Assembly: GCF_900636535.1 (NCBI RefSeq)
Contig: NZ_LR134289.1
Coordinates: 3,861,001 to 3,925,000, forward strand
Source of the DNA: Chryseobacterium gleum
GTDB taxonomy: Bacteria; Bacteroidota; Bacteroidia; Flavobacteriales; Weeksellaceae
DNA: 64,000 nt
Direction of reading: 5' to 3'
Part shown: in pieces, positions 35,212-43,380 of the stretch
Layout of the letters: the number at the start of each line of letters is the position of its first letter
Position numbering within the stretch: position 1 is the first letter of the stretch
Notes under the pieces: generated by a model
Told to the model about the DNA's origin: nothing
Database searches by the model: none
The model's input: the letters and a program-made list of their open reading frames with translations, nothing else
Position numbers and translations under genes: made by a program

Positions 35212-35367
35212 TCATAAGAATACCGAGAATGATTGTTCCTTAATAATTTCAATTAGTCTCTGCACATTGTTGATCCGCTCCGGATACCAAAGAAGATGCC
35301 GGTCTGCCTGTTTGGAAAAAGCTGTAGATCTGAAATTAATATCTTTTGCTATTGACGGATTTATATC
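35212..35367 (-). pseudogene. Possible C-terminal gene remnant (about 50 codons, no start)
   Basis: Within an otherwise very AT-rich gap (34917-35360), this stretch is clearly less AT-rich. It is open on the minus strand as ...RSTAFSKQADRHLLWYPERI and NNVQRLIEIIKEQ before a stop. No ATG precedes it, and an in-frame TAA lies directly upstream inside the end of the acyltransferase gene. It looks like the tail of a lost gene, but the parent family is not recognised. The opposite-strand frame there looks non-coding. Confidence 0.35.
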
Positions 35368-35915
35368 TTATTGTTGATATAACCCTGTGTCGCTTTTGAA
35401 TTTGGAAAGATTTTTCCAGGGTTTCCCATTACTATAGAATCCTGTGGTACATCGAAATTAACATAAGAATTCGGAACAATAAGTACATTATTGCCAATAG
35501 TAATACCTCCTACGACTACAGCATTGGTGCCTATCCAAACTTCATCCCCAATAACAGGAGAACCTTCATTTTTTCCGCGGTTTTGCTGGCCAATAGTGAC
35601 TCCATGAGCGATATTGCAGTTTTTACCGATCACTGTTTTCGGGTTGATGACAAGGCTTCCGAAATGTCCTAAATAAAAACCTTCGCCAATCTGGGTCTCC
35701 GGATAAATCTGAAAACCATATTTGATCTGATAATGTCTGAGTACGATTTTCCAGAAAAAATTCAGAACAGGGGTTTTCTGATATTTCTGAGCTTTTCTCA
35801 AAATGTAGACAAAATGAAGATTGGGGTTGATGCACTTTTTCCAGATCTGAAATGTTGAAAGCCATTTTCCGCTTTCCCTGTAAAAGTCTTTTTGAATAAT
35901 CGAATAATCAGCCAT
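35361..35915 (-). CDS. Serine acetyltransferase-like hexapeptide acyltransferase
   Basis: About 184 residues. The second half is a left-handed beta-helix of hexapeptide turns (IGEGFYLGHFGSLVINPKTVIGKNCNIAHGVTIG, quoted in part: IGKNCNIAHGVTIGQ, VIGDEVWIGTNAVVVGG). The layout is that of CysE-like sugar O-acetyltransferases in polysaccharide loci, which move acetyl from acetyl-CoA to a sugar hydroxyl. HGVTIG holds the likely catalytic His. The ATG at 35915 is preferred (gap of 10 bp after the previous gene, A-rich leader); an ATG at 35936 would overlap that gene by 11 bp. It is the last gene of the minus-strand group from 37676. Confidence 0.85.
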   Translation of the reverse strand: MADYSIIQKDFYRESGKWLSTFQIWKKCINPNLHFVYILRKAQKYQKTPVLNFFWKIVLRHYQIKYGFQIYPETQIGEGFYLGHFGSLVINPKTVIGKNCNIAHGVTIGQQNRGKNEGSPVIGDEVWIGTNAVVVGGITIGNNVLIVPNSYVNFDVPQDSIVMGNPGKIFPNSKATQGYINNKI

Positions 35916-35925
35916 TGTCAATGTT

Positions 35926-37074
35926 TTATACTTCATCAATTATTTTCTGAAGGTGTTCCACGGATTTTTCCAGAACAAAAGGAAGCTCGGTTTCGGAGAT
36001 TCGTTTTTTGTATTCTTCAGTGATATTTTTATTCGTAAGAAACTTTTTCATTCCTTCATATATTCCTTCTTCAGAATTCGGGGTAATATTTCCCAGTTTT
36101 CCATCCTGCAGAAGATCCCGGATTCCGGAAATGTCTGTTGCCGAAATAGGTTTGTTAAGAATAAGAGCTTCAGCAATAATTGTAGGAAACCCCTCATGCC
36201 GTGAAGACATAATATAAAAATCCGCCTTTTTCATGTATGGATATGGATTACTGCTGAAACCAAGCATTTTTGCAGTTTCCTGAAGTCCAAGCTTATTGAG
36301 CTGATCCTGAATATTATTGAAATCATACCCGTCTCCAATAATCAGAAGTTGATGTTTAAATCCTTCATCAATAAGTCTTTTATGCACATTAAGCAATCTG
36401 TCGTAGCCTTTCTGGGGATATACGGTTCCTACCGTTACAAAAGTAGGAAGATCATTGTTGAAAGGATAATCCTCAACTTCAATATCTGCCTTTCTTAATG
36501 TATCATTTTTGTCAATCGGGTTGTAAATCTTAATTACAGATGCTTTTTCAGCTTCATTTTTTGCCAGTTCAAACATGCCTTCCTGCAGCTTATTGGAAAT
36601 CACCAGAATTTTGTCAAACTTAAAAAACTGTCTGATCAGCTCAGGAGTGTATCCTTTCAGATTAAAAATGTCATTCTGTACCCAGATAATTTTTTTTGAA
36701 TCTTTTTGAGGGCTGGAGAGAATTTCCTGATGCATTGCATGGATAGCAGCAATTTCTACATCGTATTTTTTATTTTTTAAAACAAATTTATAAAGAAGAG
36801 AAGGAAACCAAAGAAACATTTTCTGATAAAGCACTCTGTAAGCTTTCACTGGAATATCCTGCGGCCTGTTGGTTGTGATCATTTCTCCTTTTGTCAAATA
36901 GTACAGCGTCACCCATGACGGAACCTCTTTTATGTATAATCCCGAATAGAGATTTACTAAAAGGTCTACTTCATATTTATCCGGAGGAAGATTTTTCAAA
37001 AAATTGATTAATACTTTCTCAGCACCACCATGACGTAATGAACCTATACGAATGAGGAGTTTTTTCTTTTTCAA
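35926..37074 (-). CDS. Glycosyltransferase family 4 (GT-B fold)
   Basis: The 382-residue enzyme has the N-terminal RIGSLRHGGAEKVLINFLKNLP of GT4 enzymes and the C-terminal donor site with PQKGYDRLLNVH and the E-x7-E motif (EGFPTIIAE). It would transfer a sugar from a nucleotide sugar with retention of configuration, at the cytoplasmic face of the inner membrane. The sugar is unknown. It resembles the GT4 at 39721 in its whole layout (MGGVEKV there, GGAEKV here). It sits between two acyltransferases in the left part of the polysaccharide locus. Confidence 0.9.
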   Translation of the reverse strand: MKKKKLLIRIGSLRHGGAEKVLINFLKNLPPDKYEVDLLVNLYSGLYIKEVPSWVTLYYLTKGEMITTNRPQDIPVKAYRVLYQKMFLWFPSLLYKFVLKNKKYDVEIAAIHAMHQEILSSPQKDSKKIIWVQNDIFNLKGYTPELIRQFFKFDKILVISNKLQEGMFELAKNEAEKASVIKIYNPIDKNDTLRKADIEVEDYPFNNDLPTFVTVGTVYPQKGYDRLLNVHKRLIDEGFKHQLLIIGDGYDFNNIQDQLNKLGLQETAKMLGFSSNPYPYMKKADFYIMSSRHEGFPTIIAEALILNKPISATDISGIRDLLQDGKLGNITPNSEEGIYEGMKKFLTNKNITEEYKKRISETELPFVLEKSVEHLQKIIDEV

Positions 37075-37106
37075 ATTTGTTTATTTTATGATTTTACAAG
37101 ATTAAT

Positions 37107-37676
37107 TTATTTAATTTTTCTTGCTTTTTTATACTTGTAAGGAAGATTTTCTTTGATATAAGCATCCAGCTTTTTTCTGTCTTTCTCAAGTTCACGGGGA
37201 TATTCCGGGTTGTTTTTAAGAACAATATCTCCATAATCTTCAATGGTGCAGAGAAATTGTGCCGGGTTTCCAATAAAGACCGTATTGTCCGGCATAGACT
37301 GTGATAGTACAGAATTAGCTCCCAGAATACAGTTGTTTCCAATCTGTACATCCTGCATGATTACACAATTAAGTCCTATGGTACAGTTATTTCCGATTTT
37401 TATTCTTCCCAGTATTCTTGCATCTTCATAGCCCGGAAGTTTTCTGAGAAGAGTAGTGGTTCCCCCGTGATTTACAAACCTTACATCTCCGGCAATATTC
37501 ACATTATCACCAATTTCGATAAGGTAAGGTTCTGTTCCGAAATACACTTTGTCAGGCATGTTGAAGTTTTTACCTACCTTCATCCCTCTGTATTTTGCCA
37601 CTTCAAGACTGGCTCTGTTCAAAAAAGAATGATAGAGAGCGTCTATTTTTAACAAGATTCTGAATATAAAAATCAT
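37107..37676 (-). CDS. Hexapeptide-repeat acyltransferase (maltose acetyltransferase-like)
   Basis: About 189 residues. A short N-terminal helix precedes a left-handed beta-helix (YLIEIGDNVNIAGDVRFVNHGG, IKIGNNCTIGLNCVIMQDVQIG in part). The NHGG His is the likely catalytic base. A charged C-terminal tail (KDRKKLDAYIKENLPYKYKKARKIK in part) replaces the usual ending. It should acylate a sugar hydroxyl or amine using acyl-CoA, or possibly acyl-ACP, since an ACP is encoded next door on the opposite strand. The ATG at 37676 is taken; a GTG one codon earlier is less likely. It heads the minus-strand group 37676-35361, divergent from the KAS III gene. Confidence 0.87.
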   Translation of the reverse strand: MIFIFRILLKIDALYHSFLNRASLEVAKYRGMKVGKNFNMPDKVYFGTEPYLIEIGDNVNIAGDVRFVNHGGTTTLLRKLPGYEDARILGRIKIGNNCTIGLNCVIMQDVQIGNNCILGANSVLSQSMPDNTVFIGNPAQFLCTIEDYGDIVLKNNPEYPRELEKDRKKLDAYIKENLPYKYKKARKIK

Positions 37677-37699
37677 CACAAGTGTAAATTTGTTTTCGT

Positions 37700-37707
37700 T
37701 ACTTTTG
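37700..37707 (+). promoter_or_regulatory. -7 promoter box TACTTTTG for the KAS III-ACP-SDR operon
   Basis: Perfect TAnnTTTG match 22 nt before the ATG at 37730, in the 53-bp divergent gap. Confidence 0.6.
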
Positions 37708-37729
37708 CAAAGAAAGAGAATTTATTAAT

Positions 37730-38701
37730 ATGATGAAAATTTCAAAAATAGAATATTATCTGCCTCAGCAGGTGTTAACTAACGACGATCTTGAAAAACA
37801 GTTCCCTGAATGGAGCTCAGAACGTATCCAGGAGAAAGTAGGCATTTCCCAGCGACACATCTCTTCTGATAATGAAACCGTACTGGATATGGCAGTACAA
37901 TCTTCAGAAAAAATTTTCGAAAACTACGACAGGAGCAAAGTAGATTTTATTTTGTTCTGTACCCAGAGTCCCGAATATTTTCTGCCTACAACGGCCTGTC
38001 TTTTGCAGGACAGATTAGGGCTTAGAAAAAATATCGGAGCCATAGATTTTAACCTGGGCTGTTCAGGATTTGTGTACGGGCTGGCTTTTGCAAAAGGATT
38101 GATCTCTGCAGGAATTGCAAAGAGTATTCTTTTGGTTACTTCAGAAACATATACCAAGCACATTCACCCTGACGATAAAGGAAACCGAAGCATATTTGGG
38201 GATGCCTCTGCTTCTGCCATTATTGAGAAGTCTGAAGGTAATGATTATCAATTCTGTCTGGGAACAGATGGAAGCGGAGCGGAAAATCTTATTGTGAAGA
38301 AAGGAGCTTTCAAAAAAGATTTTAAACTGAATCCTGAGCATGAATTCAGCCCTGAAAATATTTATATGAATGGTCCTGAAATTTTTAATTTCACGATTGA
38401 AAACATTCCCGGGTTGGTAAAAGAGACGTTGGAGGTGAATGGAATGACGATGGATGATATTGACCATTTTGTTTTTCATCAGGCCAATTCTTTTATGTTG
38501 AATTATTTGAGAAAGAAAACGAAAATTCCGGCGGAAAAGTTTTATATTGATATGGAAAAAACCGGGAATACAGTTTCTGCAACCATTCCTATTGCTCTTA
38601 AAAATATGATGGATAAAGGAATGCTCAAAGAGGGAGATAAAGTTTTAATGGCAGGATTTGGAGTAGGATATTCATGGGGAGCTACAATTATGGAAATTTA
38701 A
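37730..38701 (+). CDS. 3-oxoacyl-ACP synthase III (KAS III / FabH-like)
   Basis: The 323-residue thiolase-fold enzyme condenses an acyl-CoA with malonyl-ACP. The catalytic triad is present at C111 (FNLGCSGFVYG), H250 (FVFHQANSF) and N280 (EKTGNTVSATIP). It is unlikely to be the housekeeping FabH: it lies in a glycan locus and is followed by its own ACP and a reductase. The likely product is a beta-ketoacyl-ACP such as acetoacetyl-ACP for decorating a sugar; this is inference. Similar KAS III-ACP-SDR sets occur in surface-glycan loci of other bacteria. It is 26 bp ahead of the ACP gene. Confidence 0.9.
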   Translation: MMKISKIEYYLPQQVLTNDDLEKQFPEWSSERIQEKVGISQRHISSDNETVLDMAVQSSEKIFENYDRSKVDFILFCTQSPEYFLPTTACLLQDRLGLRKNIGAIDFNLGCSGFVYGLAFAKGLISAGIAKSILLVTSETYTKHIHPDDKGNRSIFGDASASAIIEKSEGNDYQFCLGTDGSGAENLIVKKGAFKKDFKLNPEHEFSPENIYMNGPEIFNFTIENIPGLVKETLEVNGMTMDDIDHFVFHQANSFMLNYLRKKTKIPAEKFYIDMEKTGNTVSATIPIALKNMMDKGMLKEGDKVLMAGFGVGYSWGATIMEI

Positions 38702-38727
38702 TAAACAAACATTTAAAATTATACAAT

Positions 38728-38961
38728 ATGAAAACATCCGTTTTTTTAGAAAAACTACAAGAGGAATTAGAAGAAGATGAAACATTAACTACTGAAACGA
38801 ATCTGAAGTCTCTGGAAAGCTACGATTCTATCAGTTTACTTTCTGTTATTGCGTTTGTAGATGAAAATTTCAGCAAGAAAATTGATACCAAGCACTTTAA
38901 AGATATCGAAACCGTATCAGATTTAATGGATGTTATAGGGAAAGAAAATTTTGAAGATTAA
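38728..38961 (+). CDS. Acyl carrier protein
   Basis: The 77-residue acidic, helical protein has the phosphopantetheine site at S34 in the motif ESYDSISLLSV (consensus DSL, here DSI). The start is the ATG at 38728; the longer frame from 38674 overlaps the end of the KAS III gene and lacks ACP character. A dedicated ACP next to a ketosynthase and a ketoreductase points to a private acyl chain route. It overlaps the SDR gene by one base (TAATG), so the two are translationally coupled. Confidence 0.9.
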   Translation: MKTSVFLEKLQEELEEDETLTTETNLKSLESYDSISLLSVIAFVDENFSKKIDTKHFKDIETVSDLMDVIGKENFED

Positions 38962-39719
38962 TGGATGCTTTCTCATTAAAAAATAAAATTATTCTCATTA
39001 CAGGCGCTTCTTCCGGCATCGGGAGAAGCTGTTCTGTAGAATGCAGCAAAAGCGGTGCAGACCTGATCCTTGTGGGTAGAAATCATGAAGAACTTATGAA
39101 AACCGTCTCCATGCTGGATCCTGAAACAAAAGTGGAAACGGTTACTGAAGATATTACTCAGTCTGAAAATCTTGAAGCAATTATAGCAGAGAAAGTTTCG
39201 GCTTTGGGTAAGATAGCAGGATTTATACACTGTGCCGGTATCGAAAAAACATTACCGCTAAAAAAGCATAATCCGCAGCTGTATCAGGAGATATTTGCTG
39301 TAAATGTCATTGCAGGACTCGAAATTGCTAAAATTTTATCCTTAAAAAAATATAAAGACGAAACCTCCAGTTTTGTATTTATTTCTTCAGTTGCAGGAAT
39401 GGTAGGAGAGGCAGGAAAAGCTGCATACTCTGCGAGTAAAGGAGCGGTAATTTCCGCAGCCCGTTCGTTGGCTATGGAGCTTTCAAGAAGTAATATCCGG
39501 GTTAACAGTGTAAGCCCAGCCATGGTAAACACTCCGATTTTAGAAAAAATGTTTGAAGATATTGGTGAAGAAGCTTCATCAGAGATCATAAAAAAGCATC
39601 CGCTGGGAATAGGTGAACCTAAAGATGTAGCGAATGCCTGTATTTTTCTGCTGTCTGATGCCTCAAGATGGGTTACGGGTTCCAATCTTGTGATTGACGG
39701 AGGATATGCCGCACAGTAA
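38961..39719 (+). CDS. SDR family oxidoreductase (FabG-like ketoreductase)
   Basis: The 252-residue classical short-chain dehydrogenase has the NAD(P) motif TGASSGIG near residue 16, NVIAGLEIAK, the catalytic Ser of SSVAGMVGEAG, and YSASK with Tyr and Lys. GGYAA closes it, as in FabG. In context it should reduce the beta-ketoacyl-ACP made by the preceding KAS III to a 3-hydroxyacyl-ACP. It ends one base before the stop of the convergent GT4 at 39721, with no terminator between them. Confidence 0.9.
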   Translation: MDAFSLKNKIILITGASSGIGRSCSVECSKSGADLILVGRNHEELMKTVSMLDPETKVETVTEDITQSENLEAIIAEKVSALGKIAGFIHCAGIEKTLPLKKHNPQLYQEIFAVNVIAGLEIAKILSLKKYKDETSSFVFISSVAGMVGEAGKAAYSASKGAVISAARSLAMELSRSNIRVNSVSPAMVNTPILEKMFEDIGEEASSEIIKKHPLGIGEPKDVANACIFLLSDASRWVTGSNLVIDGGYAAQ

Positions 39720-39720
39720 T

Positions 39721-40881
39721 TTATTTTTTGTGTAACGTCTCTATGATGTTTTCCACACTGTCAAATATTTTCTTATTATCAAACTGACTTTCAATAGTTT
39801 TGAGGTTCTCCCTGATATGGAGAACAAGGCCGGGATCAGTAAGAAATTTTTTCATAGCCGAATACATTTCATCGATGTCATAATTAATGAGGTATCCCGT
39901 TTCCCTGTCTTTAATCATGAAACCAACATCCCCAACATTGGTGGCAATAATAGGCTTCTGAAGTATTAATGCTTCAGCAATGACCAATGGCCATGCTTCA
40001 GATTCGGAAGGAAGAATAAAATAATCTGCCTTTTTAATGTAAGGATAAGGATTCATCTTGTTTCCAGCCAGGATAAAGCTTTTCGTTACATTGTTACGTT
40101 GGATCTGCTCAGTCAGGTTTTTCATTTCTTCACCATTTCCTATAATTATAATATTATGGTGAAAACCTTCACTAATAAGTCGTGTATGAGCCTCAATTAG
40201 TTTGTGGTAGCCTTTTCTGCTATGAAGACGCCCAACAGAAACGAATACTGGTCCTTCCGGGAAATCTTCTATTTGCTCTTCCGCTTTCTTTTTAATTTCT
40301 TCAATAGGAATTGCATTGATGATTACACTTTCGGCGGGATATTTAAGTTCCGGGTAACACTGATGCATGATATCTTTGATTTTTTGCGAGCAGTAAATCA
40401 TGTGATCAAACTTTGGAAAATTTTTAAGAATGTCCGGGATTAAAGTTTTCATGCCTGGAATATTAATCTCAGAATGGAACCATCCTATTTTTTTTGAAGC
40501 TTTATTGCTGGAATTGATTACGGATGAAAATGCACTGTATGTAGGAGCAATTTCAATATCAAATTTTTGATTTCCTAAAATACGGTCAGAAATTGCATGA
40601 TTTTTTAATGCCCTCGATAGCTTTATCCTCCTTCGCAATAGCTGTAGTTTATGAAGGAATGGATTCTGAGAAAACTCTTCTTTGCCATCAGTAAGAAAGA
40701 CTTTCTTTACGTGATTTGGAAACTCATCCCGAAGTTCACCCTGGTTGAGGTTAAGACAAACCGTAATTTCAAATTTGTCAGGATTAAGATTGTTAAGTAT
40801 ACTTAATATTACTTTTTCTACCCCGCCCATTTCCATAGAACGATGTCTAAAAAGAACTTTTATTTTATTGTTTGCCGACAT
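39721..40881 (-). CDS. Glycosyltransferase family 4 (GT-B fold)
   Basis: The 386-residue enzyme begins RHRSMEMGGVEKVILSILNNL and has the C-terminal donor-binding segment (FVSVGRLHSRKGYHKLIEAH in part) and the E-x7-E motif (EAWPLVIAE). It is closely related to the GT4 at 35926. It is the last gene of the three-gene minus-strand operon from 42265, 2 bp after the GT2 gene. The donor and acceptor sugars are unknown. Confidence 0.9.
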   Translation of the reverse strand: MSANNKIKVLFRHRSMEMGGVEKVILSILNNLNPDKFEITVCLNLNQGELRDEFPNHVKKVFLTDGKEEFSQNPFLHKLQLLRRRIKLSRALKNHAISDRILGNQKFDIEIAPTYSAFSSVINSSNKASKKIGWFHSEINIPGMKTLIPDILKNFPKFDHMIYCSQKIKDIMHQCYPELKYPAESVIINAIPIEEIKKKAEEQIEDFPEGPVFVSVGRLHSRKGYHKLIEAHTRLISEGFHHNIIIIGNGEEMKNLTEQIQRNNVTKSFILAGNKMNPYPYIKKADYFILPSESEAWPLVIAEALILQKPIIATNVGDVGFMIKDRETGYLINYDIDEMYSAMKKFLTDPGLVLHIRENLKTIESQFDNKKIFDSVENIIETLHKK

Positions 40882-40883
40882 TA

Positions 40884-41720
40884 TCAGAAAATTTTATGTA
40901 AAGTAATGAAGATTTTTTTCTTTAGCCTATACACAAATTTAGTTTGATATTCCAGAAGATCAAAGATTTCTTTGCTGTCAGAGTATTGCTCCGGGATTTT
41001 TTTTCCATTGATTTTTTTAAGGTTTCTGCGTTTCATGGCCTTAAAAATGACCTGTGCGAAATAGTCGTAAGATTTTCCTTTATTATCATTTTGTGAAATA
41101 CCTTTGTCATGAGTTCTATAGAGATAGTTGACATCGTTAATAAAGTAAGTATTACCTTTTTCGTACATCTTAAGGTAAAGATCCTGATCTTCAGCAATTT
41201 TAAGCTCCGGATTCATTTTTTCAGTTTGCTCATAAATACTTTTTCTGAAAGTTACAAAATGTGCAATCTGAATAGGAAAATTGAAAAAAAACATATCATT
41301 GTTGATGACCTGCTTTGGGGACTTGAAGGGCTTAATAGGCTTAAGGTCTTTATCACAAATCATTAATCTGGAATAGGTAAGAACAACATCCTTTTTTTGT
41401 TCATAAACCCGAATCGCAGTTTCAATGGCAGTCGGAAGAATAGCATCGTCCGGATCTACAAAACCACATATTTCTCCTGCAGCAAGCTCAATAAGTTTAC
41501 TTTTTGTAATTCCGACCCCGGAATTTTTTTCATTTTCAAAAAATTTAAACCTTTCGTCTCCGTGAATAATATCCAGAATCTCTTTTTTCTCTTTTTCTGT
41601 GGAAGCATCATCCAGAATAATAGCTTCCCAATTGGGATACGTTTGTTTAATTAAATAGTCATAACAATCCCTGAATAAAGCTGCATTGTTATAATGAGCA
41701 ATGAGTACCGAAAATTTCAT
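40884..41720 (-). CDS. Glycosyltransferase family 2 (GT-A fold)
   Basis: The 278-residue enzyme opens with FSVLIAHYNNAALFRDCYDYL, typical of GT2, has an aspartate pair in IILDDAST, and the metal-binding motif appears as VDPDDAILP near residue 92. It should be an inverting transferase on the cytoplasmic face. A basic C-terminal tail (FVYRLKKKIFITLHKIF) may lie on the membrane. Its ATG overlaps the stop of the acyltransferase gene at 41720, so the two are coupled. The acceptor is unknown. Confidence 0.9.
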   Translation of the reverse strand: MKFSVLIAHYNNAALFRDCYDYLIKQTYPNWEAIILDDASTEKEKKEILDIIHGDERFKFFENEKNSGVGITKSKLIELAAGEICGFVDPDDAILPTAIETAIRVYEQKKDVVLTYSRLMICDKDLKPIKPFKSPKQVINNDMFFFNFPIQIAHFVTFRKSIYEQTEKMNPELKIAEDQDLYLKMYEKGNTYFINDVNYLYRTHDKGISQNDNKGKSYDYFAQVIFKAMKRRNLKKINGKKIPEQYSDSKEIFDLLEYQTKFVYRLKKKIFITLHKIF

Positions 41721-42265
41721 TATTTAAAATCTCTGAATAAAAGGTCCTGTTTGTTTATCACCTGAGTATTGGGAGGAACGTCCTTATAAATGGTACATCC
41801 GGCACCAATGATACAGTTATCACCAATAGTGACTCCTTTTAAAACAGTTACATTGCTCCCGAGCCAGCAATTGCTCCCTATTTTTATAGGTGCTTTAGAA
41901 AATAAGGAGGGATATACTTTCATAGTAGGAGAGGTTTCGTATAAATGGTTATGATCATAAAGTTTAACGTTTTCGCCAAACAAGGTGTTGTTACCAATTG
42001 ATATATATTCCAGGCAGTTTATAGAGCAGAAATTATTCATGAAAAAGTGGCTGCCTATTTCTAAAGTAGCGTTTTTAGAGATCAGAATACTGGTATAGTT
42101 TCTGAAGTCTGCAGCGGGACCAATACTTAATTTTTTTAAGTCTTTATCCAGAATAAAACGATTACCAACACCTAATTTAAGGTCTTCAAAATAAACATTT
42201 GGATGTCTTTTCAGAAGAAATAATTGCTTCATTCTGCTTATTTTTTCGAAAAAATCATAGATCAT
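41720..42265 (-). CDS. Hexapeptide-repeat acyltransferase (WbbJ/WcaF-like)
   Basis: The 181-residue protein has a long left-handed beta-helix (NKDLKKLSIG-type start, then IGSHFFMNNFCSINCLEYISIG in part) and the catalytic-His loop VKLYDHNHLYE. It ends with IGAGCTIYKDVPPN. Such enzymes O- or N-acetylate sugars of O-antigens. It is a clear relative of the acyltransferase at 56607, which shares LYDHNH and IGDNCIIGAGC, so the locus may acylate two similar positions. It heads the minus-strand operon 42265-39721. Confidence 0.88.
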   Translation of the reverse strand: MIYDFFEKISRMKQLFLLKRHPNVYFEDLKLGVGNRFILDKDLKKLSIGPAADFRNYTSILISKNATLEIGSHFFMNNFCSINCLEYISIGNNTLFGENVKLYDHNHLYETSPTMKVYPSLFSKAPIKIGSNCWLGSNVTVLKGVTIGDNCIIGAGCTIYKDVPPNTQVINKQDLLFRDFK

Positions 42266-42294
42266 ATCCTATCTTTTTGATCATTTGAGCTTTA

Positions 42295-42302
42295 CAAATA
42301 TA
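42295..42302 (-). promoter_or_regulatory. -7 promoter box TATATTTG for the 42265-39721 operon
   Basis: Perfect TAnnTTTG match on the minus strand, 29 nt before the ATG at 42265, in a 314-bp divergent gap. The middle of the gap (42310-42540) is AT-rich and shows nothing else. Confidence 0.6.
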
Positions 42303-42550
42303 ATCTGTTTTTGTAGAAATCAAAAACAATATCTCCTTTATCTATCCGGATATGGCCAATAAAAATACCAGCCTTACAATGTTTTTGTTTATACAAAGAA
42401 AAATAGCAGATTACTTTTTTCATTTCTCTTTTTGGAAGTTATTATAAAAACCTCTACCAATTGTTTAAAAATGATTTATTCAATTGTAAATTAACCTATA
42501 ATGTTTCGGACAGGTAGAAGGTTTTTTTATAAAAATAAAAAAAAAATCTT

Positions 42551-42558
42551 TATTTTTG
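42551..42558 (+). promoter_or_regulatory. -7 promoter box TATTTTTG for the 42580-46889 operon
   Basis: Perfect TAnnTTTG match 21 nt before the ATG at 42580. The longer frame from the TTG at 42556 overlaps this box and is rejected. Confidence 0.6.
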
Positions 42559-42579
42559 CCTCTTATCAAAGACAACACA

Positions 42580-43350
42580 ATGGGTGAAATTACAAGAGTT
42601 CTCAAAACTTTTATCGGCTATTTGAAAAGACCTGATCTTTATCCCGAATTAGGCCGAAAAATTATTAAAAACACAGTTAATAGAGGTAATGCCTTTAAAG
42701 GAAAGGAAAAAACAAATTCCTGGGCCGCAGAAAGATGCATTTCACAAGAAGAGGCAGTGTCCAGACTTTTTGGACTTGATATTAAACCTTTTCGCGTTGA
42801 ATACCATGAAATTTTAAGTTTTGCAGAACAAAGAGAAAAAGAATGTCCTGTAAAAATGGGTGGGCCTGGAGCATTGGAGCTTATTTATTATGCCTGTGAA
42901 TTTACAAAAGCACAGCATGTAGTGGAAACAGGGGTCGCTTACGGATGGTCTTCACTGGCATCTCTTTTATCTCTTGCAAAAAGAGGAGGACGTTTGTATA
43001 GCTCGGACATGCCTTATCTGGCACAGGATGGAGATCAATATGTAGGATATGTAGTTCCTGAAAAGCTAAAAAGTAATTGGAAATTATTTCGTTTTGCCGA
43101 TAAAGAATCACTTCCGAAAATCTTCGCTGAAAATGCTGTATTTGATGTTCTTCATTATGATTCTGATAAAAGCTATAATGGAAGAATATGGGCTTATGAT
43201 GAGCTTTATAAGCATTTGAGAAAAGGAGGGGTTTTCATTAGTGATGATATTGGTGATAATTCCGCTTACCAGGATTTTTGTGAAAAAAATAATATTAACA
43301 CAACTGTAGTAGAGTTTGAAGGCAAATACGTAGGTGTCTTTATCAAATAA
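42580..43350 (+). CDS. Class I SAM-dependent methyltransferase-like protein (Methyltransf_24 type)
   Basis: The 256-residue protein contains a Rossmann-like fold with VVETGVAYGWSSLASLLSL near residue 118 and RLYSSDMPY near 146, followed by FDVLHYDSDKSYNGRIWAYDELYKHL and GGVFISDD. This is the pattern of Methyltransf_24 enzymes, common in polysaccharide and lipid loci. The first 100 residues form an extra helical domain (LKTFIGYLKRPDLYPELGRK). It may methylate a sugar or sugar acid; the terminal-cap role seen in some ABC-exported O-antigens is possible but only inferred. It starts a plus-strand operon. Confidence 0.8.
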   Translation: MGEITRVLKTFIGYLKRPDLYPELGRKIIKNTVNRGNAFKGKEKTNSWAAERCISQEEAVSRLFGLDIKPFRVEYHEILSFAEQREKECPVKMGGPGALELIYYACEFTKAQHVVETGVAYGWSSLASLLSLAKRGGRLYSSDMPYLAQDGDQYVGYVVPEKLKSNWKLFRFADKESLPKIFAENAVFDVLHYDSDKSYNGRIWAYDELYKHLRKGGVFISDDIGDNSAYQDFCEKNNINTTVVEFEGKYVGVFIK

Positions 43351-43380
43351 ACTTTAAAGTTATACAGCATTGAATGATCA

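Noticed and set aside
35009..35377. Plus-strand 122-codon frame in the gap between carbonic anhydrase and the acyltransferase
   Set aside because: Extremely AT-rich and lysine/isoleucine-biased, no family, no start signals; the last third is antisense to the coding-like fragment at 35212-35367.
37679..37686. Minus-strand -7 box TACACTTG for the acyltransferase at 37107
   Set aside because: One mismatch to TAnnTTTG and only 2 nt from the ATG; too weak to support.
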